A DNA stretch of 64,000 nt from Flavobacteriaceae bacterium. GTDB lineage: Bacteria > Bacteroidota > Bacteroidia > Flavobacteriales > Flavobacteriaceae. The position numbers and the translations under genes were made by a program. The notes beneath the pieces are model-generated. The model worked only from the letters and a program-made list of their open reading frames with translations, did not search any database and was not told where the DNA came from. This document shows, piece after piece, positions 19,361 through 28,863 of this stretch; the first letter of the stretch is position 1; every line of letters starts with the position of its first letter. The stretch is taken from contig JAITMD010000010.1 in NCBI GenBank assembly GCA_031277535.1, positions 1 to 64,000 of the forward strand, read 5' to 3'.

Positions 19361-20176
19361 TTATAAATGTGCTTGTCGATAAGCTAAAGGTGACTGACCA
19401 ACCTGCTTCTTAAAATAACGACAAAAACTGGTGCTATCTAAGAACTTCAATTCTTCTGCAATGAGATAAATCGGTTTATCAGTAGCAATGAGATAAGATT
19501 GAGCTTGTGTAATCAGCAATTCGTTGATAATAACAGAAACAGTTTTTCCTGTTTGTTTTCTTACTAATGTTGTCAGGTACTTAGGAGTCAGCTTCAGTTG
19601 ATCTGCATAGAATGCCACGCTGTGCTCCACCAAATAGTTCTGATGGATAAGATTATACAGTCTGAAGATAGTAGTTTCTTTTTTTGAACTGGGTTTTAAA
19701 TTCACCTCATCTTGTTCATAAAATCGATTGATATGAGCAATTAATGAATACAACAAATACTTCATTGCGTCTGTGTGAAATACAGACGCTTCATAGTTTT
19801 TATTCTCATGGAGCAATGTATAATAGTCTATAAACACCTTCTGATTATAGTCACTTAACTGAATGATTGGTCTTCTGACAAGTTCATTTAAAAATTGATA
19901 GTTGGTAGGTAATATCAAATCTTTAATCACATCTAAGTCAAATATAACACATAAGTATTCGCCTTCTTGCTCTGTAGTAGGAATAGAGAAAATGCGCTGA
20001 GGAAAGACAGTTAATAAAGAACCTTTAGTCAATACCTCTTCTGTATTATTAACTTTGACTATAGTGCTTCCCTCTAAACAAAAAGACAACAGTATTCCTT
20101 TATTTATAAACTCATTGGTTTGAAACAAAGAAGGTATAATTGTATTTGACTTGAGAATATGAATAGAATTCATCAC
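19361..20176 (-). CDS. AraC family transcriptional regulator
   Basis: C-terminal double HTH (YADQLKLTPKYLTTLVRKQTGKTVSVIINE...LDSTSFCRYFKKQVGQSPLAYRQAHL). Confidence 0.92.
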   Translation of the reverse strand: MMNSIHILKSNTIIPSLFQTNEFINKGILLSFCLEGSTIVKVNNTEEVLTKGSLLTVFPQRIFSIPTTEQEGEYLCVIFDLDVIKDLILPTNYQFLNELVRRPIIQLSDYNQKVFIDYYTLLHENKNYEASVFHTDAMKYLLYSLIAHINRFYEQDEVNLKPSSKKETTIFRLYNLIHQNYLVEHSVAFYADQLKLTPKYLTTLVRKQTGKTVSVIINELLITQAQSYLIATDKPIYLIAEELKFLDSTSFCRYFKKQVGQSPLAYRQAHL

Positions 20177-20302
20177 TTATAAATAACTAATTAAGTTGTT
20201 CAAATTTAGCAATAAAAACAACCTTCTGCATATATATTAAACAAAACAGTCATCTGACAATTAGTTTACCCAACAGACCTTTGCACTAAATAATATACAC
20301 CT

Positions 20303-21226
20303 ATGACAAGTAAGAATATAAACATACAAAATGAAGAGTACACCCTACATATAAATTATCAAAAGAATGATGTACTGCGACATGAATTTAATAGACTATG
20401 TAGAGAAGTGTGGGAGTTTGACTTCGAAGGATATTATCAATCTGGATATTGGGGAGAGGATTGTATTCTTTACTCTCTATTTAAAGGAGATCAAATAGTC
20501 TCTCATACCACACTAAGCATCTTTGACCTGACTAAAGATGGACAAACTATCAAAGTCGGCCAATTAGGTACAGTAATGACAGAGCCTACTTATCAAGACA
20601 AGGGCTTATCTCGTTTCTTATTAGAATATATTAAAGCAGAATACGCTACTATATTAAAAGGGTACTTTCTCTTTGCGAATGATACGGTGTTAGAGTACTA
20701 CCCTAAATTTGGTTATACTGCTATAGAAGAATATCAAGCGAGTATCTCTGTAGATTCTACTCAAAAGTCACATCATTCATTTGAGAAATTAGACTTAAAT
20801 CAGCCAGAGTCTCTTGCTCTATTTAAACAATATGTCGAAGATGGATATACCTATAACCGACTAGATACTAAAAATGTAGGGTTGGCTTTCTTTTACTGCT
20901 ATGCTACGTATGACTTTAGCTTTAGAGAATCTGTGTATTACAGCAAGAGTTTAGATGCTATCGCTATCTTCGAACAAGAAGAGGAAGAAATAACAATCTA
21001 TGCTATCTATCAGAAAGATCACACCCAACAACAACTTAGCGATATTGTCAATGCTTGTGCTCAAAATGAGGCAAAAACCATCCTTTTTGCCTTTGCTCCA
21101 ACATTAGAAGGAGCTACTTACAAGCTCTATAAAGAAGACGATGACATTACACTAATGGTGACGGATGAATTAATCTCGTTACTTGATGATAAACAAACCA
21201 TGGTAACTTCTCTATCACATACTTAA
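20303..21226 (+). CDS. GNAT family N-acetyltransferase
   Basis: VGQLGTVMTEPTYQDKGLSRFLLEYI acetyl-CoA-binding motif. Divergent from AraC. Confidence 0.85.
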   Translation: MTSKNINIQNEEYTLHINYQKNDVLRHEFNRLCREVWEFDFEGYYQSGYWGEDCILYSLFKGDQIVSHTTLSIFDLTKDGQTIKVGQLGTVMTEPTYQDKGLSRFLLEYIKAEYATILKGYFLFANDTVLEYYPKFGYTAIEEYQASISVDSTQKSHHSFEKLDLNQPESLALFKQYVEDGYTYNRLDTKNVGLAFFYCYATYDFSFRESVYYSKSLDAIAIFEQEEEEITIYAIYQKDHTQQQLSDIVNACAQNEAKTILFAFAPTLEGATYKLYKEDDDITLMVTDELISLLDDKQTMVTSLSHT

Positions 21227-21300
21227 AAAGTAAAGCTATCTTCTTGATAAAAAGAGATTATCTATCTACCTAATAAAAAGTATAAAAATGTAAAATAGAA

Positions 21301-21325
21301 AAGGCTGTCCAGTAAGACAGCCTTT
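21301..21325. terminator. Bidirectional terminator
   Basis: AAGGCTGTC-cagtaa-GACAGCCTT with flanking A/T runs between convergent genes. Confidence 0.75.
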
Positions 21326-21328
21326 TTC

Positions 21329-21859
21329 TTATTCCATAAACTCTTTCGGATATTCTACTACACCACTCACTCCAGCTAATGTATTAGGCTTAAACTCGAT
21401 AACCATACTATTTTGCTCTGGTACATCAAAAGGCAAACGAATATCATATCTACTTGCTAATTGATATCCAAACTTAGGGTAATATGTTTCGTATCCTAAG
21501 ACAACTATCGATGAATACCCTAACTCTTGTACCTTTCTGTGCCCTTCTGTGATTAGCAATTTACCTATACCTTGCTTCTGATAACTCGGCAATACAGAGA
21601 CAGGTGCTAGAGCCAAAGATTCGATTACACTCGTAGATGATACAATCTTAATCTCCGTAAACAAGATATGTCCCACGATCTCCCCTTCTACTTCACACAC
21701 TAATGATAAAGCAGGAACAAAATCTTTAGACTGACGTAAACGCTGTACTAATAGATGCTCTCTATGATCGCTCATTTCTTCTGATTCAAAGGCTAGTCTG
21801 ATTACTTCTTCTACCGTTTTATAATCCTGCTTTTGTTCTATTCTTATGACTTTATTCAT
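21329..21859 (-). CDS. GNAT family N-acetyltransferase (YhbS-like)
   Basis: LAPVSVLPSYQKQGIGKLLITEG and VVLGYETYYPKFGY motifs. Confidence 0.88.
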   Translation of the reverse strand: MNKVIRIEQKQDYKTVEEVIRLAFESEEMSDHREHLLVQRLRQSKDFVPALSLVCEVEGEIVGHILFTEIKIVSSTSVIESLALAPVSVLPSYQKQGIGKLLITEGHRKVQELGYSSIVVLGYETYYPKFGYQLASRYDIRLPFDVPEQNSMVIEFKPNTLAGVSGVVEYPKEFME

Positions 21860-21871
21860 TGTTTCTTCATT

Positions 21872-23761
21872 TTATTCATGACTATACACTAGTTCTTCTA
21901 AAGCAAAGGTAAACTTCATGCTTTCAATCAGTACAGTGGCTTTCTTCCCTCTTATCTCCAGTATAGTCCCCGTCTTTCCTTTCCCTTCTCTCTTCACATA
22001 GTCTCCTACCTTTAACTCCATAGGAGTAACTAACTCAAGTACACTTTTTTCAACTATAGGTTCTATAACTTTCTGAGCCCTCTCTACAGGTTCTTCTATA
22101 GTTACTATTAACTCTTTTTTCTGTTTGAGCTCTGCTACTTTGGCAGCTACTACTTCTTGTAATTCTTGTTCAATCAACAGATAATCCGCATCTATCTTTT
22201 GAGAAGCATTGATTAATATCTCTTCTGACACCCCAATTCTTCTAGCTACATCTAAAGCATACGAACTTCCCGGATGTCCTTGTGACAACTGATACAAAGG
22301 TTTCATATCTTTAAAGTCATAAAGCATCGCTCCATTCTGCAGTCCTTTAGTGCGCTGAGCAAACCCTTTTAGATTATAAAAATGTGTAGTAATAATACCA
22401 AAACATCCTCTGTTATTTAACTGTTCTAAAATACTCTCTGCGATAGCTCCTCCTAACTCTGGCTCTGTACCTCCACCAAACTCATCAATCAAGATTAATG
22501 TCTGTGCATGGGTATGTTCTAAGAACAGTTTCATATGATTTAAATGAGCTGTATAGGTACTTAGATTATTCTCTATGCTCTGTCCATCTCCGATGTCCAT
22601 AAAGATATGCTCAAAGATACCTGCCTTAGAATCTTCTGACACTGGAATCAATAATCCACACTGTAGCATATACTGTAATAGAGCCACTGTCTTTAAAGTA
22701 ACAGACTTACCCCCTGAGTTAGCACCTGATACCACTAAGATACGATTATCCCACTCTAAAGTTATCTGTAGTGGGTTAAGCGCTTTATCTTGCGTCTTTA
22801 GACTAATCTGTAAAATAGGATGGTAGGCATTTTTCCATGAGATTTGTTGTTTACATTCTACTACAGGCTTCACTGCTCCTATTTTTTGAGCCAATAGTGC
22901 CTTTGCTCTTAATAAATCTACTGTACCTATAAAGTCGTAGATCTTGTTTAATGCTATATAATGCTCTCGAATAGAAGTCGTCATTTCCATTAACACACGT
23001 ACTACTTCTCTTCGTTCGTCTTGCTCTAAAACGAACAATCTCGTATTCTCTTGGACTAACTCTTCTGGTTCGATAAACACCGTTTTTCCTGAGCGTGACT
23101 CATCGTGTATCACTCCTTTAAACCTACGCTTAAACGAAGCTGTAACAGGGATAACCATACGTCCATCTCTCACACTTGCTGCCATCTCATTGTCTGTCAG
23201 TCCTGCTGCCTGTGCCTTGCGCCATATAGTATCGAACTTCTTCTGTATCGTATTAGCTACTTGTACTTTTTCTTTTCGAATAGCAGCTAACACCTTAGAA
23301 GCACTGTCACGTACTTGTCCGTTTTTATCTATTACCTGATCTATTCGCTCTAGTAAATCACTTAATAACACTACCCCCTGTCCTACTAATGCCACGGTAG
23401 GATAAGAGTATACTTGATGGACTTGTGATGTGATAATATGGTATAGCTTCTCTGCATTGAGCAAAGTATGTTTAATCGCTATAAACTCTTCTGTAATACA
23501 CCACAGCCCATGGTCCGTCATCACTTGACTTACAATAGTTCGTGTGTCTGTATAATTATCCAACGGAAAGCTGCGTTCTGCATTCAATAGCTGAACAAAT
23601 TCTCTTACTTGGTTTAGTTGATTATTAATGACTTGATAGTCATACTGAACAGTTAATCGATTTACTCTTTCAACACCAAAAGGGCTTAAACATCTGTCTA
23701 TAAGCATTTCGCGAATTACATTAAAACCGCATTTTTCTTCGTAATTATTTGGGAATATCAT
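21872..23761 (-). CDS. MutS2-family ATPase
   Basis: Walker A (VVSGANSGGKSVTLKTVALLQYM), Walker B (TLILIDEFGGGTEP). Start likely MIFPNNYEEK. Confidence 0.88.
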   Translation of the reverse strand: MIFPNNYEEKCGFNVIREMLIDRCLSPFGVERVNRLTVQYDYQVINNQLNQVREFVQLLNAERSFPLDNYTDTRTIVSQVMTDHGLWCITEEFIAIKHTLLNAEKLYHIITSQVHQVYSYPTVALVGQGVVLLSDLLERIDQVIDKNGQVRDSASKVLAAIRKEKVQVANTIQKKFDTIWRKAQAAGLTDNEMAASVRDGRMVIPVTASFKRRFKGVIHDESRSGKTVFIEPEELVQENTRLFVLEQDERREVVRVLMEMTTSIREHYIALNKIYDFIGTVDLLRAKALLAQKIGAVKPVVECKQQISWKNAYHPILQISLKTQDKALNPLQITLEWDNRILVVSGANSGGKSVTLKTVALLQYMLQCGLLIPVSEDSKAGIFEHIFMDIGDGQSIENNLSTYTAHLNHMKLFLEHTHAQTLILIDEFGGGTEPELGGAIAESILEQLNNRGCFGIITTHFYNLKGFAQRTKGLQNGAMLYDFKDMKPLYQLSQGHPGSSYALDVARRIGVSEEILINASQKIDADYLLIEQELQEVVAAKVAELKQKKELIVTIEEPVERAQKVIEPIVEKSVLELVTPMELKVGDYVKREGKGKTGTILEIRGKKATVLIESMKFTFALEELVYSHE

Positions 23762-23892
23762 ATTGATTCGATACCTCGTTAAATGTCCATTCATCTAGAA
23801 TGAAGTATTATAAATAAGACTCTATATTTTCGAAACTTATACTACATAATCATATTATCTCATAGCTATGCATACAACTATGAAAACAATCA

Positions 23893-23938
23893 ACTTATAC
23901 TAATTAGCTAAAATCTACCCGGTGATTTTAGTATAAGT
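23893..23938. repeat. Imperfect inverted repeat with internal 8-nt bulge
   Basis: ACTTATAC[TAATTAGC]TAAAATC-tacccggt-GATTTTAGTATAAGT. Confidence 0.6.
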
Positions 23939-24110
23939 AAGCATTAAAGAATGGCTTTTACTCGAAAATAGGCTATAATACGGACATCAAACAGTTTTAG
24001 GTATGAATACTCTTTTAAGAATACTACGACTACATTATAGGTAGTTATTCTGTGTACAAAGGTATACATATATAAGTCTAAATGAACACCGTTTGTATAA
24101 TATACAAAAA

Positions 24111-24128
24111 AAGCAGGTATCCCCTGCT
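24111..24128 (-). terminator. Short terminator hairpin downstream of pdxY
   Basis: AAGCAGG-tatc-CCCTGCTT with A-run on + (T-run on -). Confidence 0.6.
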
Positions 24129-24133
24129 TCCTG

Positions 24134-24991
24134 TTATTCATATAATACTTCCAAAATGTCTTGTGCTTGTAAAATAGCCATGGCATTCATTTCTTTTAAC
24201 TGATGGATGTGTACATACCTCAACACCTGCGATAAGAAGTTCATACTGATCTGTACTGCTTCCGCTATAGAACGTCCCATGGTCAACTGTGCAGATAGTG
24301 TACCAGTAAATAAATCACCCGTACCGACTACCTCTACTGGAATGTTCTCTGCATAGAAATGTGTTAACACTCCCTCGCTAATTAGAATTACTTCTACCTG
24401 ATGATCTGTGTTCTCCTCCATCTCAGCAGTCGTCAAGATAATCTGTTTAGTAGATAATACATCATGTGCCCTTACTGCCTCTAATAATTGTTGCTCATTG
24501 GTGATATGCTGTCCTAAAAGATACTCCAGTTCAAAATGATTAGGAGTCAATATATCTGATAAAGGCAGTAATTGTTCTTTCGAATAATCAGCCTGCTCTT
24601 TTGGGATATAAAGTCCATCTGTACGCGTATCTCCAAAAACGGGGTCATAGATATAGGTAATGTTATTCTGTTCTTTTAACTGCTGGATCAACTGTGCGGT
24701 TGAGTCAATGATATCTTTGCTCTTTAAATATCCACTTACAACATATTGAGTATGCTGGGCTGTATCAATTTCTAGTACTCCTCGAGCTAACTTATCAAAC
24801 AAGTCTTTAGATACTGCTTCTCCATAATAAACAGGCTTGTCAGTATGACTTGACAGTAAAATAGTGGGTAGCGCCACACAATTAATTCCGTGGAGCTGTA
24901 TAGCAAAGCTTGCTGAATTATTCCCTACATATCCTGTAGAAACAGTGCTCTGTATAGAAATAACGTGAGGTTCTTTTATCGTATTTGTCAT
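24134..24991 (-). CDS. pdxY: pyridoxal kinase (PfkB/ThiD-type fold)
   Basis: VISIQSTVSTGYVGNNSASFAIQLHG, YDPVFGDTR, LTPNHFELEYLLG, VGTGDLFTGTLSAQL. Confidence 0.9.
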   Translation of the reverse strand: MTNTIKEPHVISIQSTVSTGYVGNNSASFAIQLHGINCVALPTILLSSHTDKPVYYGEAVSKDLFDKLARGVLEIDTAQHTQYVVSGYLKSKDIIDSTAQLIQQLKEQNNITYIYDPVFGDTRTDGLYIPKEQADYSKEQLLPLSDILTPNHFELEYLLGQHITNEQQLLEAVRAHDVLSTKQIILTTAEMEENTDHQVEVILISEGVLTHFYAENIPVEVVGTGDLFTGTLSAQLTMGRSIAEAVQISMNFLSQVLRYVHIHQLKEMNAMAILQAQDILEVLYE

Positions 24992-25155
24992 GATAACCTA
25001 ATGAGTAAACACTTATGTGGTCTTGTCATTCTAATTCTTCAAGACAGAGAAGGTTTACTACTGTGTTTCTTAAATTATTTTCTACAAAATTACAACTATA
25101 ATCAGCAAGAGAGATAGTCCAGTTTAAAGAAAATTGACAAGAATACGAAAGACAA

Positions 25156-25182
25156 AAAAGCAGACTTAGGTCTGCTTTTTTG
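25156..25182 (-). terminator. Terminator for the three-paralog cluster
   Basis: AAAAAAGCAGAC-ttag-GTCTGCTTTTTT. Confidence 0.8.
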
Positions 25183-25189
25183 TCTTTCT

Positions 25190-25963
25190 TTATTTTTTAG
25201 TAATTAAAATCATATATGGACTTAGTTCACTAAAAGTAGATAAAGATAAATCCTTTGTTAAATATGCTCCAAATGGCTGAGGAGGTGTACTATTATCAAT
25301 AGTACGCTTCATTACTGCTCTTATTAAATCACCTGCTTTGTTACTCACGACAATAGAAGGTAATCTCATTAAAACTCCATCACCTGCAGGATTTAAAATA
25401 AGCTGTCCATGATCTGCACCAGTCACAAATCTCCAAGTTTTACCATTATCACTACTTACCTCAATTTTTAAGGAAAAGTAAGGCCCCATAACAGAACTAC
25501 TCTCTGATTCATTATTATTAGTAGATAAATAAAGATTAAAATAACCACTATACATATAGTAACCATCATACTTTATCTTTAACATATTAACGCCTCCTTG
25601 CTCAATTCCTAAGTTATTGATTTTAGTATCTTGTATATTCAAAGGCATAAGTACATCATTAACTTTATTATAGGCAGTTACTCCATCTTTGATCAATGTA
25701 GTTGTCTCAAGTCTAGCAGAATACATTTGGACATCAATACTCTTTTCTGTTTTATAAGTGATAGATCCATCTGAATCGGTAGCATACGCCTTTCTAAACG
25801 AATTCCCTTCCAACTCATTGACATTTCTCATTCTTACCTTTCCACCAATATCAAGTTTCTCTGTTGGTAAAGTTACATCTACTCCTATATTCTGAGCATA
25901 CCCTATTACATTCAAAAGCAATAGTACTAGTGTTACAATTCTAATTTGTAAAAAATCTTTCAT
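25190..25963 (-). CDS. secreted protein, paralog 3 of tandem family
   Basis: Signal peptide plus IGVDVTLPTEKLDIGGKVRMRNV. C-terminal region homologous to the next two ORFs (KIKYDGYYMYSGYFNLYLS..SDNGKTWRFV..LPSIVVSNKAGDLIRAV). Confidence 0.75.
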   Translation of the reverse strand: MKDFLQIRIVTLVLLLLNVIGYAQNIGVDVTLPTEKLDIGGKVRMRNVNELEGNSFRKAYATDSDGSITYKTEKSIDVQMYSARLETTTLIKDGVTAYNKVNDVLMPLNIQDTKINNLGIEQGGVNMLKIKYDGYYMYSGYFNLYLSTNNNESESSSVMGPYFSLKIEVSSDNGKTWRFVTGADHGQLILNPAGDGVLMRLPSIVVSNKAGDLIRAVMKRTIDNSTPPQPFGAYLTKDLSLSTFSELSPYMILITKK

Positions 25964-25973
25964 CTTTTCTAAA

Positions 25974-26714
25974 TTATAATTTATTTATAATCAAGGCATA
26001 ATATGGTATATTACCTGTACCTGCTAAACTAAACTCTGTCAATGTAGGAGCTCCAAGTAAATTATTACTTGAATTTCTAATTCTTAAAATTCGCATACGT
26101 ATTAAATCCCCCTGTTTATGTTTTGTAATAGCATTGGGTAAATTAGCAACCATATTTCTTGAAGAATAATTAACTAATGGTTTTAGATAACGCAGTGCTG
26201 TAATAATCTCCCAAGTGTTTCCATTATCATGACTTACTTCTATCTGAATCATAACATCTAAAGTTAAAGGAGTTGCACTATTAGGTGTTCCAATATAAAA
26301 ATGCAAAAAAGAACTATATTCATAAAATCCTTCCTCTATAATCTTAAAATTATTTGTACCTGTTGGTTGTGTAACACCTAAATTATTATTTACAATATAT
26401 TTTTCACTCAATGGTACAATCATGTCTCGTCCCGCATTATAGTCATTCAAAAAAAGACCTGAAATATAGGTTGCGCCTTTTAACACTGAAAAAACTTGAG
26501 TTACAAGAACCGCCTCATCTCTTTTACCTATCACACCATCTTGATTAATAAAAAGAGGACGTATATCATTATCTTTTTCCTTTACATCTCTAAGTCTGAT
26601 CCTTCCATTAACATCTAACGTCTCTGTCGGAATATCAATACCTATTCCAATTTTTTGTGCATATCCATATTGTAGAAACAATATCAAAACAACTAAAACT
26701 ATTCTATATCTCAT
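25974..26714 (-). CDS. secreted protein, paralog 2 of tandem family
   Basis: Signal peptide, IGIGIDIPTETLDVNGRIRLRDV, KIIEEGFYEYSSFLHFYIG..VSHDNGNTWEII..LPNAITKHKQGDLIRMRI. Confidence 0.75.
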   Translation of the reverse strand: MRYRIVLVVLILFLQYGYAQKIGIGIDIPTETLDVNGRIRLRDVKEKDNDIRPLFINQDGVIGKRDEAVLVTQVFSVLKGATYISGLFLNDYNAGRDMIVPLSEKYIVNNNLGVTQPTGTNNFKIIEEGFYEYSSFLHFYIGTPNSATPLTLDVMIQIEVSHDNGNTWEIITALRYLKPLVNYSSRNMVANLPNAITKHKQGDLIRMRILRIRNSSNNLLGAPTLTEFSLAGTGNIPYYALIINKL

Positions 26715-26732
26715 TACAGTACATTCTTAAAT

Positions 26733-27482
26733 TTACAACTTATTTACTATTAGGTTATATCCCTTTAACCCAAGCTCGTTGGTTAATTCAAATCTAGTAA
26801 CCTCACTACCTAAATACACTGGAGGATTACTTCCACTAGCTACGGCTCTAATAAAACTTAACCTCACTAAATCATTTGCTTTATGTTCAACTATCGCATT
26901 AGGAATTATTAGATTATTCACTTCTCCTACATAATCACTCCCTGTACTTGAAGTAATTTTTCCAATTCTAAAAAGAATAATTGATAATTTCTTCCAAGTA
27001 GCCCCATTGTCACTGCTATAATGTAGTAGTGCATATACTTGTATTGGATCAGAGGGATTAACTAATTTACTAAGTAAGTTAAGAGATACATTATAACTAT
27101 AAAAACCGTCCTTAGCTATTTTTAAATAATCTCCACTTTCCGTGAAGCCAAGATTATTAACTATAGCATCATTAAGTTTAATCGGAACAACAACGCGTTT
27201 CCCTGTATTAAAATCATTTACAGCAGTTGCAGGTGCGAATTTATCGTTACCTACTCCTGCATAAATCTGTGCAGGAGTATCAACCTTATGCGGACCTAAA
27301 ACACCTTTCTCATTAAAGTACAATTGTTTTATATTTTCATCTTTCAAATAATTTACACCACGCATTCTTATGGTTCCATTGACATCTAACATTTCTGTAG
27401 GTACATCTATACCTATTCCCATTTGGGCATAGATAAAATTACCTAAGAGAATGAATACGAATAACAGCAATTTTCTTTTCAT
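26733..27482 (-). CDS. secreted protein, paralog 1 of tandem family
   Basis: Signal peptide, MGIGIDVPTEMLDVNGTIRMRGV, KIAKDGFYSYNVSLNLLS..SSDNGATWKKL..IPNAIVEHKANDLVRLSF. Confidence 0.75.
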   Translation of the reverse strand: MKRKLLLFVFILLGNFIYAQMGIGIDVPTEMLDVNGTIRMRGVNYLKDENIKQLYFNEKGVLGPHKVDTPAQIYAGVGNDKFAPATAVNDFNTGKRVVVPIKLNDAIVNNLGFTESGDYLKIAKDGFYSYNVSLNLLSKLVNPSDPIQVYALLHYSSDNGATWKKLSIILFRIGKITSSTGSDYVGEVNNLIIPNAIVEHKANDLVRLSFIRAVASGSNPPVYLGSEVTRFELTNELGLKGYNLIVNKL

Positions 27483-27674
27483 AGCAATTTATTTATAAAC
27501 ACAAAATTAACATAAATAACAACATATAAAAATAAAAATACATATAACAAAATAAAAATAAACACACCAATACCTTAAAAAATCAAAAAAAACACACAAA
27601 CAAAATATAAAAAATATTAAAACATATATTCAAAAATATTATTCACAATAAACATTCACTTTACACTCCAAAAA

Positions 27675-27697
27675 AAAAGCAGACCAAAGTCTGCTTA
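27675..27697 (-). terminator. Terminator of the reductase gene
   Basis: AAAAGCAGAC-caaa-GTCTGCTT with A-run on +. Confidence 0.7.
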
Positions 27698-27705
27698 TCT
27701 ATTCA

Positions 27706-28773
27706 TTATGGTATAAGACGCTCTGCTCTTAACTGTTCAAATAGCTCTATGAAGGAATCTTTCGTTGTTTTATAAGCTGTAAAACCAAGCTTTCTACTCT
27801 TAGACATATCCGTCACAACTTCTATCGGTCTGCCTAAATCAGCATCTGTATGCCAAGCAGAGACTAACTGCTTTAATGCTATAGGTTGTAAACCGTTCTT
27901 TGCTACAATAGTCTGCCATACATCACTCTTTTGTGCCAAGATAGGTTCTAAAGGTCTAATCTGGTCTTTATATCCTTCAAAAGGTATCTGGAAGTAATTC
28001 GCTAACTCTTCCCATAGTTGTTTCCATCTAAAGACATCTCCATTTGTCACATTAAATGCTTGATTAAAAGCTGATTCTGTAGTAGCTGCCCATACCAGTT
28101 GTTTGGCTAATATTCTTGCATCTGTTACATCTGATAAACCATTCCACTGCGCTTCAGAACCGGGCCATACAAGAGGTAATCCTTCTTCTTTACAAATACT
28201 TGCAAGTACAGCAAGGGTAATCCCCATATTCATCAGATTGCCTACTGCGTGACCTATTAGCGTATGTGGGCGGTGTACACTCCATGTAAAGCCATCGCGA
28301 TTAGCTGCGACATATACCTCGTCCTCTTGGGCATAATAAAAGTTTTCTAATGCTAAACGTGGATGTTCTTCTCTAACGGGAGTTATAGGTAAAACACCTG
28401 ATTTAACATAAGACTCAAAAGGCCCTAAATAATGCTTTAATCCCGTTACTAAAGCAACGTGTTTAACTGTCTTTTTGGGAGATAGTACATCTAACAGATT
28501 TCTAACTAATGTCGCATTGACAATGATATTCTCTGCTTCTGTCTCTTTTCTCATCCATGTAGTAAAGAATACGTGTGTTAGTTCTATATCTTGAAGTACT
28601 ATAGTTAAGCCTTCTTTATCTAATAAATCCGCAGCAACAGGGGTAACTCCTTCTATAGCTACTTTTGGATTTCTTGCTAATCCATATACTCCCCATCCTT
28701 GGGTGATAAGTTCTTTGACTAAATTGCTTCCTGCAATACCACTAACACCAACTACTAATGCATTGTTCTTCAT
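27706..28773 (-). CDS. NAD(P)-dependent SDR, PRISE-like (progesterone 5-beta-reductase/iridoid synthase-like) epimerase
   Basis: N-terminal ALVVGVSGIAGSNLVKEL, ALVTGLKHYLGPFE and FYYAQEDEVYVAANRDGFTWSVHRPHTLIG motifs. Start likely MKNNALVVG. Confidence 0.82.
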   Translation of the reverse strand: MKNNALVVGVSGIAGSNLVKELITQGWGVYGLARNPKVAIEGVTPVAADLLDKEGLTIVLQDIELTHVFFTTWMRKETEAENIIVNATLVRNLLDVLSPKKTVKHVALVTGLKHYLGPFESYVKSGVLPITPVREEHPRLALENFYYAQEDEVYVAANRDGFTWSVHRPHTLIGHAVGNLMNMGITLAVLASICKEEGLPLVWPGSEAQWNGLSDVTDARILAKQLVWAATTESAFNQAFNVTNGDVFRWKQLWEELANYFQIPFEGYKDQIRPLEPILAQKSDVWQTIVAKNGLQPIALKQLVSAWHTDADLGRPIEVVTDMSKSRKLGFTAYKTTKDSFIELFEQLRAERLIP

Positions 28774-28791
28774 AATTAAATTATTTGAGAA

Positions 28792-28799
28792 CAAAGCTA
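28792..28799 (-). promoter_or_regulatory. Predicted -7 element TAGCTTTG for the reductase gene
   Basis: Matches the Bacteroidota TAnnTTTG -7 consensus, ~19 bp upstream of the ATG at 28773. Confidence 0.4.
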
Positions 28800-28842
28800 T
28801 ATTAACCTACATCGTTATACATTGATTTAGAATAAGGCTTTC

Positions 28843-28860
28843 TCTTGATCTAGATCAAGA
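28843..28860. promoter_or_regulatory. 18-bp perfect palindrome matching the FNR consensus TTGAT-N4-ATCAA
   Basis: TCTTGATCTAGATCAAGA, between a Crp/Fnr gene and the reductase gene. Confidence 0.55.
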
Positions 28861-28863
28861 AGA

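Noticed and set aside
21872-23761. Considered as an antiphage MutS-like defence component
   Set aside because: Sequence and length fit the MutS2-like housekeeping family. Neighbours (GNAT, pdxY) give no defence context.
25190-27482. Considered as phage tail-fibre genes of a prophage
   Set aside because: No other phage genes, integrase or att-like repeats nearby. Signal peptides argue for secreted host proteins.
27483-27670. Very A-rich intergenic stretch suspected as repeat array or CRISPR leader
   Set aside because: No regularly spaced repeats or spacers. Likely a compositional AT-rich upstream region of the secreted paralog operon.
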